5,773 nucleotides of DNA from Desulfobulbus sp. (GTDB lineage: Bacteria; Desulfobacterota; Desulfobulbia; Desulfobulbales; Desulfobulbaceae): contig JAUVLX010000233.1 in the NCBI GenBank assembly GCA_030600525.1, positions 1-5,773 on the forward strand, in the 5' to 3' direction. The notes beneath the pieces are model-generated. The model did no database searches. It had not been told where the DNA came from and saw only the letters and a list, made by a program, of their open reading frames with translations. The translations under genes were made by a program, and so were the position numbers. Below are positions 1 through 5,773 of the stretch, piece after piece (the stretch's first letter is position 1; each line of letters begins with the position of its first letter).

Positions 1-1
1 A

Positions 2-1081
2 AAGCTTAAACTCATGGGCGGCGGTGCCATTGTCGGCACCATTCCAGAAGGGTTACCGACCCTGGCCATGCCCGAACTCAACAGTAAATCCTTTTTCAAG
101 CTACTGCCTACAGCCATTATCATATCTCTGCTTGGTTTCATGGAAGCCATTGCCATTGCCAAAGCCATGGCTGCTAAAACCGGTCAAAAACTTGATCCTA
201 ACCAGGAACTTATCGGCCAGGGCCTAGCCAACATTTTTGGCTCTATCGGATCCTCCTACCCGGTTTCTGGTTCATTCTCCCGTTCTGCCGTAAACCTCCA
301 GGCTGGAGCGGTTTCCGGTGTATCCAGCGTTATTACCAGTGTTATGGTCGTAATTACACTGTTGTTCCTCACTCCACTGCTTTACCACCTGCCCCAGGCA
401 GTACTTGCTGCAGTCATCATGATGGCCGTTATCGGACTAGTCAACACCAAGGGATTTGTTCATGCATGGCATGCGCAGAAACATGACGGTATCATTTCAG
501 TTATCACCTTTATCGTTACGCTGGTATATGCCCCTCATCTTGACAAAGGAATCATGGTCGGTGTTGCGCTCTCCATGGGTGTATTCCTCTATCGTTCCAT
601 GCGGCCGGTAGTCTCTAAACTATCCATGCACAAAGACGCCTCTCTGCAGAGCATGGAACATTACCGCCTCCGTGGTTGCCGCCATATAGCGGTTGTTCGA
701 TTTGACGGCGCCCTCTTTTTTGCCAATGCCAGCTATCTGGACGAACAGATCATCAAATTCCGTACAGACATGCCTGACTTACGCTACATACTGCTCGATG
801 CCAGCGGCATAAATGACATTGATGCCTCAGGTGAAGAAGAACTGGCTCTGATTGTGGCCCGGATGCATTCTGCTGGACTAGGGTTTGCAGTCTGTAATGC
901 AAAAGGACCTATCCTGGCGGTACTTGACCGCACACACCTGTTCGACAAAATCGGTAGTGAAAACTTCTACCCAACCACCAAGGATGCTGTGGCAGACATA
1001 ATGACTAGAGTGCATGATAATACTGATCTACCTGCAGAAGGATGTAAAAACTGTCCGTTAACACAGTATATACCAAGCTAA
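2..1081 (+). CDS. SulP-family inorganic anion transporter, C-terminal part with STAS domain (5' truncated by window edge)
   Basis: This is the 3' part of a SulP (SLC26-like) inner-membrane anion transporter, a family that moves sulfate, bicarbonate or other small anions. The frame is open to the window edge, so the ATG at 14 is probably internal. About 359 residues are visible against a usual 550 or more, so the early membrane helices are missing. Numbering from the ATG at 14, GTIPEGLP (8-15) resembles the conserved SulP loop. Hydrophobic helices follow at about 32-52, 102-124, 127-144, 160-174 and 178-193, and the SFSRSAVN stretch (87-94) is typical of the family. A cytoplasmic STAS domain spans about 222-335. 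Its DIDASG motif (268-273) aligns with the phosphorylatable serine loop of SpoIIAA-type STAS domains, with Ser272 kept. The tail carries a CKNCP motif (344-348). The transported anion cannot be told from sequence. The gene ends at its own terminator, so it is not cotranscribed with the next gene. Confidence 0.93.
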   Translation, partial: KLKLMGGGAIVGTIPEGLPTLAMPELNSKSFFKLLPTAIIISLLGFMEAIAIAKAMAAKTGQKLDPNQELIGQGLANIFGSIGSSYPVSGSFSRSAVNLQAGAVSGVSSVITSVMVVITLLFLTPLLYHLPQAVLAAVIMMAVIGLVNTKGFVHAWHAQKHDGIISVITFIVTLVYAPHLDKGIMVGVALSMGVFLYRSMRPVVSKLSMHKDASLQSMEHYRLRGCRHIAVVRFDGALFFANASYLDEQIIKFRTDMPDLRYILLDASGINDIDASGEEELALIVARMHSAGLGFAVCNAKGPILAVLDRTHLFDKIGSENFYPTTKDAVADIMTRVHDNTDLPAEGCKNCPLTQYIPS

Positions 1082-1120
1082 CCACAAAGCTTCGAGTTCA
1101 CATTTCGGCTTGAATCGCCA

Positions 1121-1158
1121 GCGGGTGCATCACAGACTTGATGCACCCGCTTTTTTTT
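1121..1158 (+). terminator. Rho-independent terminator of the SulP gene
   Basis: A perfect 12-bp GC-rich stem (1121-1132 pairing with 1139-1150) encloses a 6-nt loop and is followed directly by eight T residues (1151-1158). It lies 40 nt after the SulP stop codon. This is a canonical intrinsic terminator on the plus strand and separates the SulP gene from the HAD gene. Confidence 0.95.
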
Positions 1159-1220
1159 ACCCTGTTGTATTTCCCTTGTAAGACAAAACGATGTGAGGCA
1201 GGCTGGTCAACCAAAAAGAT

Positions 1221-1234
1221 CAAGCAATTGCTTG
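1221..1234. promoter_or_regulatory. Perfect 14-bp palindrome upstream of the HAD gene, possible operator
   Basis: CAAGCAATTGCTTG is its own reverse complement. It sits about 94 nt before the HAD start codon, in the gap after the SulP terminator. AT-rich hexamers TATTAT occur just downstream (1237-1242 and 1245-1250) and could act as a -10 element, but no good -35 box is correctly spaced. A dimeric regulator site overlapping a promoter is one reading. A chance palindrome is the other. The rest of the gap from 1159 to 1327 shows nothing I can support. Confidence 0.25.
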
Positions 1235-1327
1235 CCTATTATCGTATTATGTAGGATTTCAATTTCTGTATCTACTATTGTATCCATGACTTTTCCTGAT
1301 CAACAATCAAGCCTAAAAAAATAGACC

Positions 1328-2416
1328 ATGAGCCAAAGCAAAGGAGCAAACACAGCCGAAACCTCACCGGACGCCTTCACTGAAGGAAATTGGTACCCGG
1401 CCAACCTCCAGGAGATACAACAGGTCATTGGCGACTTGGCAAATTCACCTAACAAAGAGCGATTGGTTGCTGTATTTGATTTTGATAACACCTGTGTATT
1501 CCGTGATATAGGTCAGGCTGTTTTTCGATATCAATTACATGCCCTGCGTTACAGGATAACACCAGATAGATTTGCTGCACTCTTACCAACCAGCAATGCA
1601 ACTCTGGACAGCAAGCCCATGGAACTGGTCGTAGCAACCCTGGTCGACCTTTACTCCCGATTATGGCCTTTTATTGAACAACAACAGGTAGACCAAGCCT
1701 TCCAACAGGATGCGTACCCACAGTTCATTGCTCTCCTGCTTTGGTTTACGGAAAAGGCAAGAAAACACGAAAACTTTGGCCCGCGTTACGTTCTGCCTCT
1801 ACTGGCGCAGTTACTTGCTGGATTTTCCACAACTGAGCTTGCCCGACTTACAGTAGAAGTTATAGGCAGTGTCCAAAAAGAGCCGCTGAAAACAGCAACC
1901 GTTCAGGCCGTATTCAATGCCCCCCTCGGGACAGTGACCACATCCTATGAACAAGGATTACAACCCTTTAATGAAATGCGGAACCTGATCAACTGGCTGA
2001 CATCAGTTGGAGTAGAGTGTCATATTGTTTCGGCCAGCACTGATTGGCTGGTCAAGGCAAGCGCTAAAGAACTTCACTTTGCAGTCCGACCGGAAAATAT
2101 CTATGGTATTAGGGTGGAACTCGAAGAAAACGAGATACTCAGTGACAAGGAGCAACCGGGCTATCCGGTTACATTCAGGGAAGGAAAGGTGAAGGTTATA
2201 GAGCACCTTATTCAAGCTGCTCCGATCATGATAGCAGGTGATGCTGATACAGACTATGAGATGTTGACCCTCCCGGACGTCCCTGTCCGTCTCATTATCA
2301 ACCGGCTGCAAACAGGAATCATCAGTTCACTCTATAACGACACCCGTTTTCTACTCCAAGGTATCGACATCACAACCGGCCAGTTTCGACCGTCGTCAAA
2401 CACCATCGTCTCTTAA
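1328..2416 (+). CDS. HAD-superfamily phosphatase (subclass I, phosphoserine/phosphorylcholine phosphatase-like)
   Basis: The 362-aa product has the full haloacid dehalogenase catalytic set. Motif I is DFDNT, with nucleophile Asp51 and acid/base Asp53. Motif II is VSAST, with Ser235. The motif III lysine is probably Lys287 in EGKVK. Motif IV is GDADTD, with Asp305 and Asp309 as likely Mg2+ ligands. About 180 residues separate motifs I and II, so a large helical cap of the C1 type is inserted there. That layout recalls HAD-IB enzymes such as phosphoserine phosphatase and Pseudomonas phosphorylcholine phosphatase. No signal peptide or membrane helix is visible, so a cytoplasmic enzyme is expected, unlike secreted phosphorylcholine phosphatase. 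The substrate is not predictable. The start is fixed by an in-frame TAG at 1322-1324, two codons upstream. No clear Shine-Dalgarno sequence precedes it, so translation may be weak. It stands alone after the SulP terminator and converges on nadA. Confidence 0.9.
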   Translation: MSQSKGANTAETSPDAFTEGNWYPANLQEIQQVIGDLANSPNKERLVAVFDFDNTCVFRDIGQAVFRYQLHALRYRITPDRFAALLPTSNATLDSKPMELVVATLVDLYSRLWPFIEQQQVDQAFQQDAYPQFIALLLWFTEKARKHENFGPRYVLPLLAQLLAGFSTTELARLTVEVIGSVQKEPLKTATVQAVFNAPLGTVTTSYEQGLQPFNEMRNLINWLTSVGVECHIVSASTDWLVKASAKELHFAVRPENIYGIRVELEENEILSDKEQPGYPVTFREGKVKVIEHLIQAAPIMIAGDADTDYEMLTLPDVPVRLIINRLQTGIISSLYNDTRFLLQGIDITTGQFRPSSNTIVS

Positions 2417-2513
2417 CCCGGATTTCTGATGGATACTTTGTATCGCTTTCTGTCAGAGACAGAAAGCATACGGCCATCTCGACAAATGAAAAATAAGGGT
2501 TAATGACGATGGT
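2402..2513. repeat. Long nested imperfect inverted repeat spanning the HAD stop codon
   Basis: Outer arms 2402-2419 and 2497-2513 are complementary over 16 bp: a 9-bp block (2402-2410 with 2505-2513) and a 7-bp block (2413-2419 with 2497-2503), separated by a 2x1 internal loop. Inside them, ATTT 2422-2425 can pair with AAAT 2484-2487, and GATGG 2428-2432 with CCATC 2474-2478. The inner hairpin lies at 2440-2471. The left arm includes the last HAD codons and its TAA stop (2414-2416). The right arm ends 9 nt before the nadA stop. The whole can fold as one long interrupted hairpin in either transcript, which suits a shared 3'-end structure for convergent genes. It could instead be a copy of a dispersed palindromic repeat. 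Confidence 0.6.
2440..2471. terminator. Strong hairpin between convergent genes, possible bidirectional transcript end
   Basis: A perfect 10-bp stem (2445-2454 with 2458-2467) with a 3-nt loop is extended by GTAT/ATAC (2440-2443 with 2468-2471) across a single bulged C at 2444. Neither strand has a T-run right after the stem, so this is not a standard intrinsic terminator. Its place between the 3' ends of two facing genes suggests a role in transcript ending or 3'-end protection. Confidence 0.45.
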
Positions 2514-2522
2514 AGTGTGCTC

Positions 2523-3581
2523 TTACTTTTTCATAGTTTTTGCGAAATCGAGCATACGCTGAATAGGGAACCTAGCCTTCTCTGCCAGTTCCGGTGAAAC
2601 AAAAATTTCATTTTCCCCGGTTTCCAGCACCCATGCCAGTTTTTCCAGACTGTTCATCCCCATCCATGGGCAGCGGGCACAGGTCTGACAGGTAGCCCCC
2701 TCTCCGCTAGTCGGCGCTTCTATAAGGGTTTTCCCTGGGGCAAGCTGCTTCATTTTATTAAAAATGCCAGCATCTGTCGCCACGATAAACTCATCATTTT
2801 GCATACTCTCAACCGCCTTAATCATAGCTGTTGTCGAGCCGACAAGGTCAGCCTGATCAACAATTGACTGAGGAGATTCAGGGTGAACCAAAACAGCTGC
2901 ATTGGGATGCACTTTCCGCATTCGCATAAGTGCTACAGACTTAAATTCCTCATGCACTACGCAAGACCCAGGCCAAAAAAGCATCTCAATCCCGGTTAAA
3001 CGCTGCACATATCGGCCCAGATGCTTATCCGGGCCCCACAGGATTTTTTCTCCTTTACTGGCAAGATGTTCAACAATGGACAGAGCTATACCGGAAGTCA
3101 CAACCCAATCTGATCGTGCCTTTACCTCTGCACTGGTATTGGCATACACAACCACCGTATGATCGGGATGCTGATCACAAAAGGCGCTAAAGAGATCAGC
3201 AGGGCACCCCTCATCCAGGGAGCAGGTTGCTTCTAGATCCGGCATCAAAACCCGCTTTTCGTTATTGAGTATTTTTGAAGTCTCCCCCATAAAACGTACA
3301 CCGGAAACCAAAAGGGTGGATGCAGGGTGCTCGGTTCCGAAACGCGCCATTTCAAGCGAATCAGCTACACATCCGCCGGTTTCTTCTGCCAAGTCCTGCA
3401 AGTCACCATCTGTGTAATAATGGGCGACGAGTACTGCATCTTCCTTTTTAAGCAATCGCTTTATCTTATCCTTCAATGCAGCCTTTTCACCCTCTGACAA
3501 CTCTTTTTTTACAGGGTGATCCGGAATTTTCACTTCGGGAATAAGTACATCGGCCTCTTTTTTGGGTAATATGTTTTCCAT
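2523..3581 (-). CDS. nadA: Quinolinate synthase NadA
   Basis: NadA is a cytoplasmic [4Fe-4S] enzyme that condenses iminoaspartate with dihydroxyacetone phosphate to quinolinate in de novo NAD synthesis. From the ATG at 3581 the product is 352 aa, close to E. coli NadA (347 aa), and it aligns with it closely from the KIKRLLK helix onward. Visible hallmarks are VAHYYTD (52-58), AEETGGC (65-71), SGVRFMGET (93-101), YANTSA (146-151), GPDKHLGRYVQ (183-193), VHPESPQ and the C-terminal CQTCARCPWM. The three cluster cysteines are Cys120, Cys207 and Cys304, matching E. coli Cys113, Cys200 and Cys297 with a constant offset of 7, so the enzyme looks intact. The start is uncertain. The frame continues upstream to ATGs at 3659 and 3668, and a strong GAGGAG lies 9 nt before the 3659 ATG, while 3581 has only a weak GAAG. 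I chose 3581 on family length and because the added 29 codons are AT-rich and unlike NadA. nadB and nadC are not in this window. Confidence 0.96.
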   Translation of the reverse strand: MENILPKKEADVLIPEVKIPDHPVKKELSEGEKAALKDKIKRLLKKEDAVLVAHYYTDGDLQDLAEETGGCVADSLEMARFGTEHPASTLLVSGVRFMGETSKILNNEKRVLMPDLEATCSLDEGCPADLFSAFCDQHPDHTVVVYANTSAEVKARSDWVVTSGIALSIVEHLASKGEKILWGPDKHLGRYVQRLTGIEMLFWPGSCVVHEEFKSVALMRMRKVHPNAAVLVHPESPQSIVDQADLVGSTTAMIKAVESMQNDEFIVATDAGIFNKMKQLAPGKTLIEAPTSGEGATCQTCARCPWMGMNSLEKLAWVLETGENEIFVSPELAEKARFPIQRMLDFAKTMKK

Positions 3582-3668
3582 AATATGCTGCTTCACTTCA
3601 ATGAGATTAAATGGTGTTTTTAAAAAGCACTTTCCTAAAATTTGAATATGACATTCCATTCCCTGCAT

Positions 3669-3674
3669 CTCCTC
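3669..3674 (-). promoter_or_regulatory. Shine-Dalgarno-like GAGGAG upstream of alternative nadA starts
   Basis: On the minus strand GAGGAG directly touches the ATG at 3668, which is too close to use, but lies 9 nt before the in-frame ATG at 3659, which is a good spacing. If used, NadA would gain a 26-residue N-terminal extension beginning MECHIQ relative to the 3581 start. It is the best ribosome-binding sequence upstream of nadA. Confidence 0.4.
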
Positions 3675-3857
3675 AACAGGGGGCCAGATGACAAAACGAG
3701 GTGTTGCCTGTTACTGCTTTCCAAGGGAGGTTTGCTAAAAACGCGAACCGAGAGACTCTTATGGGGGTAAAACAACCTGTGTCATACAGATAAAGCCCAA
3801 CCACTCAAAATGCAGTACATCTGCCGTGTATAACTTCTCCGCCATAACATTGCTAGT

Positions 3858-3872
3858 ATTATTGGTAATAAT
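3858..3872. promoter_or_regulatory. Inverted repeat ATTATT-GGT-AATAAT, possible operator
   Basis: Two 6-bp arms are perfect inverted copies around a 3-nt centre, 41 nt before the MscS-like start codon and inside the divergent region. The size suits a dimeric regulator site, but AT-rich palindromes this short are common by chance. Confidence 0.2.
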
Positions 3873-3902
3873 GTAATGCACAACAGTGGCAAAACCAGGT
3901 AA

Positions 3903-3908
3903 TATAAT
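3903..3908 (+). promoter_or_regulatory. TATAAT, possible -10 box of the MscS-like gene
   Basis: A perfect match to the sigma-70 -10 consensus lies only 5 nt before the ATG at 3914. No good -35 hexamer is found 16-18 nt upstream. If it is real, the transcript would begin at or next to the start codon and be leaderless, or the true start would lie further downstream. A chance match in AT-rich DNA is equally possible. Confidence 0.25.
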
Positions 3909-3913
3909 AGACT

Positions 3914-5728
3914 ATGCAATTTTATCATTATCTAGCAGAACACCTGCCAAAGATCACATTAGACATCACAATCAGTAGCCAGACAAAGTCACGATCCATT
4001 ATAGGCATCGCCATCTGCTGCATTCTCCTTTTCTCCTCTGCCACAGTAGCTAAGACATCAGCTCCTGCCGAAGTAGAGGCAACCTCTGCAAACGCACCCC
4101 AAGAATCAAAAACGCAAGCTCAGGAAACAGTAGAAATGCTGACATCGCTGTTAGCGCTGCAAAAAGGTCTCAAAGAACAGATCCATTTAACAAAGAAAAA
4201 ATATAAACATAGTAACTCAGACGCTGAAAAAGTAACGATTGAACAAGAACTAAGCCAGCTTGACAAACAGTTCTCTGATACAGCAACTGATTTTGAACGG
4301 ATAGCCACAGGTGTCGAATCTGCTTTATTTGCTGAAAAAAAGCCTGAAACTTTCAGTTGGAAAGAAGAACTAGCAAGCCTGGTTGAACCAGGCATTAAGG
4401 AACTCAAAAGATTTACAATCAGAGCCAGGAAAAAAAGCCGCCTCAAAGATAGTATCGGAGAACTCACCAAACTCTCCCAAACAGCAGGTGAGGCTGTCAC
4501 ACATTTGCAAACCATTCTAGAGACAACCTCCGAAAAACAGGTAAAGCAACTTGTAAAGGCCCTGCTTCCTGAATGGACAAATATTGAAAAACGGCTCCTC
4601 AATAAACTTGAACTCGCACAGCTGGAGCTTTCTCAGTTACATGAAAAGGAACTTTCCCTGATTGAAAGTTCCAGTAATTCCATTCGGACTTTTTTCAAAA
4701 ATCGCGGTTTATACCTCACAGTTGCCCTGCTTACTTTTATCGTCGTCCTGATTGTATGCAGAGTTTTTTATCGCCTTTTCCTGCTCATCCTGAAAAAATT
4801 GAAATATACTGAAAAGCAAAGGTCGTTTCACGTTCGTATGATCGACATCCTTTTCCAGGCTGCATCTATAGTGCTTGCAGTAACCAGTTTATTCTTTGTT
4901 CTCTACCTGGCCGAAGACTGGTTCCTGCTCAGCATGGCTATCATTTTTTTCTTTGGCATTTCCTGGACAATTCGCCAAGGTTTACCTCGGTTATGGCAGC
5001 AGGGACGACTCATGCTCAACATAGGATCGGTCCGAGAGAATGAACGGCTCACTCTCCACGGTGTGCCTTGGCGTGTAGTGTCGATCCACGTGTTCTGCCA
5101 GTTAGAGAATCCGACTCTTGGCATACAGCTGCGAATCCCCATTGAAGAGATTGTCGGTCTGACTTCACGCCCATTCTGCAATGAAGAACCCTGGTTCCCC
5201 TGCAAAAAAGGGGACTGGGTTGTCGTCGGAAATGCTCCACGTGGTCGCGTTGTAAGCCTTTCCCATGAACAAGTTGAACTTGTCCAACGAGGGGGTAAGC
5301 GGGTGATATACCCAACAGGAATCTTTCTTGAAAATTGCCCGGTTAATCTTTCCCGAAATTTCCGTCTTCGTGTGATTTTTGGCCTCAGCTATTCACTCCA
5401 GACAGATATTACCAAGACTATACCGGATATCCTCGCGGCATTCCTAGAATCTAAAATGGAGGGAGAAGAATGGGCAGAGCGATGTCTGAGCCTCCGGGTT
5501 GAGTTTTATCAGGCAAATGCATCCTCACTTGATCTTATTGTTTTAGCAGATTTCAAAGGAGCGGTTGCCGATATCAACGCACGAATTGAAAGGGTTATCC
5601 ATAAATGGTGTGTAGAATGTGCCACAGTCAACAAATGGGAGATCCCCTTTCCCCAGCTCACGCTCCATCAGGCTGGCAATAACAAACCGCAGTCACAGAA
5701 CCAGGCAGCAAAAGAGGCCATTTCCTAA
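3914..5728 (+). CDS. MscS-like mechanosensitive-channel-family membrane protein with long coiled-coil N-terminal region
   Basis: The 604-aa product is probably an inner-membrane protein of the MscS small-conductance channel superfamily. A hydrophobic stretch (about 29-46, ending ATVA) follows a 28-residue polar lead and looks like a signal peptide or anchor. A charged, Gln/Glu/Lys-rich helical region with coiled-coil character (about 65-256) is probably periplasmic. Membrane helices follow at about 265-292, 310-333 and 336-353. Residues about 371-420 and 428-482 each resemble the MscS beta domain, and a mixed alpha/beta C-terminal domain ends with EIPFPQLTLH (576-585), close to the IPFPQ-type ending common in MscS homologues. 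The Gly/Ala-rich pore helix TM3 is not evident: the segment after the third helix reads RQGLPRLWQQGRLML. An in-frame TAG at 3908 excludes a longer start. Only a weak AGGT (3897-3900) lies upstream, at long spacing. Whether it conducts ions is unproven. It is transcribed divergently from nadA, with no functional link visible. Confidence 0.8.
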   Translation: MQFYHYLAEHLPKITLDITISSQTKSRSIIGIAICCILLFSSATVAKTSAPAEVEATSANAPQESKTQAQETVEMLTSLLALQKGLKEQIHLTKKKYKHSNSDAEKVTIEQELSQLDKQFSDTATDFERIATGVESALFAEKKPETFSWKEELASLVEPGIKELKRFTIRARKKSRLKDSIGELTKLSQTAGEAVTHLQTILETTSEKQVKQLVKALLPEWTNIEKRLLNKLELAQLELSQLHEKELSLIESSSNSIRTFFKNRGLYLTVALLTFIVVLIVCRVFYRLFLLILKKLKYTEKQRSFHVRMIDILFQAASIVLAVTSLFFVLYLAEDWFLLSMAIIFFFGISWTIRQGLPRLWQQGRLMLNIGSVRENERLTLHGVPWRVVSIHVFCQLENPTLGIQLRIPIEEIVGLTSRPFCNEEPWFPCKKGDWVVVGNAPRGRVVSLSHEQVELVQRGGKRVIYPTGIFLENCPVNLSRNFRLRVIFGLSYSLQTDITKTIPDILAAFLESKMEGEEWAERCLSLRVEFYQANASSLDLIVLADFKGAVADINARIERVIHKWCVECATVNKWEIPFPQLTLHQAGNNKPQSQNQAAKEAIS

Positions 5729-5773
5729 CCCAACACAACACTCCCTTAACCCTGAAACCAGCCATGCATGTCT

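Larger units (their letters stand above)
3582..3913. promoter_or_regulatory. Divergent intergenic region between nadA and the MscS-like gene
   Basis: This stretch must hold the promoters of two divergent genes unless nadA starts further upstream. The part next to nadA (3582-3668) is 31% G+C by hand count. I see three small inverted repeats. AACAGG/CCTGTT (3675-3680 with 3707-3712) lies just upstream of the GAGGAG in the nadA leader. A 7-bp stem with one G-T pair lies at 3729-3735 with 3743-3749. ATTATT-GGT-AATAAT lies at 3858-3872. No -35/-10 pair with good spacing stands out for nadA. No RNA gene, riboswitch or ORF of note is recognisable. Confidence 0.4.

Noticed and set aside
14..16. ATG at 14 as the true SulP start
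   Set aside because: The frame is open upstream to the edge, and the sequence begins in the middle of the conserved SulP transmembrane region, so the gene is truncated by the window.
2003..2311. 102-aa open frame on the minus strand opposite the HAD motifs II-IV
   Set aside because: It fully overlaps conserved catalytic coding sequence of the HAD gene and has no family features of its own.
3810..3833. Seven-codon ORF starting ATGCAGTAC in the divergent gap
   Set aside because: It is very short, has no Shine-Dalgarno sequence, and no attenuator-like structure follows it.
4377..4393. 17-nt interrupted palindrome GCCTGGTT-G-AACCAGGC
   Set aside because: It lies within the MscS-like coding region, has no T-run after it, and is explained by ordinary codons for LVEPG. 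It is treated as chance.
4120..4602. 160-aa open frame on the minus strand inside the MscS-like gene
   Set aside because: It is antisense to a well-supported gene, has a Ser/Leu-rich low-complexity composition typical of a reverse shadow of a Lys/Glu-rich coiled coil, and has no recognisable domain.
5269..5283. 15-nt interrupted palindrome ACAAGTT-G-AACTTGT
   Set aside because: It is intragenic and short. It shares only the GTTGAAC core with the one at 4377, which is too little to call a repeated site.
5764..5773. ATG near the right edge that might start another gene
   Set aside because: Only ten bases are visible and no ribosome binding site precedes it, so it cannot be supported.

Overview
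This 5.8 kb chromosomal-looking window carries four protein genes, one of them cut by the left edge. Nothing marks a mobile element, CRISPR array, tRNA or rRNA. The NadA sequence is of the long bacterial type seen in E. coli. The window also holds a SulP transporter and a large MscS-like membrane protein with a signal-like N-terminus, so a Gram-negative host is likely. The overall feel (moderate GC, SulP, HAD and MscS-like neighbours) would fit Desulfobacterota such as Desulfobulbaceae. That assignment is an impression and cannot be proved from this sequence alone.

Layout from left to right: (1) the 3' part of a SulP-family anion transporter with a C-terminal STAS domain (2-1081, +), closed by a textbook intrinsic terminator (1121-1158). 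(2) A 246-nt intergenic gap with a perfect 14-bp palindrome (1221-1234). (3) A 362-aa HAD-superfamily phosphatase of subclass I type (1328-2416, +) with all four HAD motifs. (4) A short convergent gap dominated by a long nested inverted repeat (2402-2513), which starts inside the HAD coding end and includes its stop codon. (5) nadA, quinolinate synthase, on the minus strand (2523-3581, with possible longer starts at 3659 or 3668). (6) A divergent AT-rich intergenic region with small inverted repeats and a TATAAT box. (7) A 604-aa MscS-like membrane protein (3914-5728, +) with a signal-like N-terminus, a long coiled-coil region, three C-terminal membrane helices and what looks like two consecutive MscS-type beta domains. 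The last 45 nt contain no supportable feature.

The genes do not form an obvious pathway. SulP ends at its own terminator, HAD and nadA converge, and nadA and the MscS-like gene diverge, so each is probably its own transcription unit or the edge of one. I see no convincing undescribed multigene system. The points most worth a second look are the domain architecture of the MscS-like protein, the nested inverted repeat between the HAD and nadA genes, and the uncertain nadA start.
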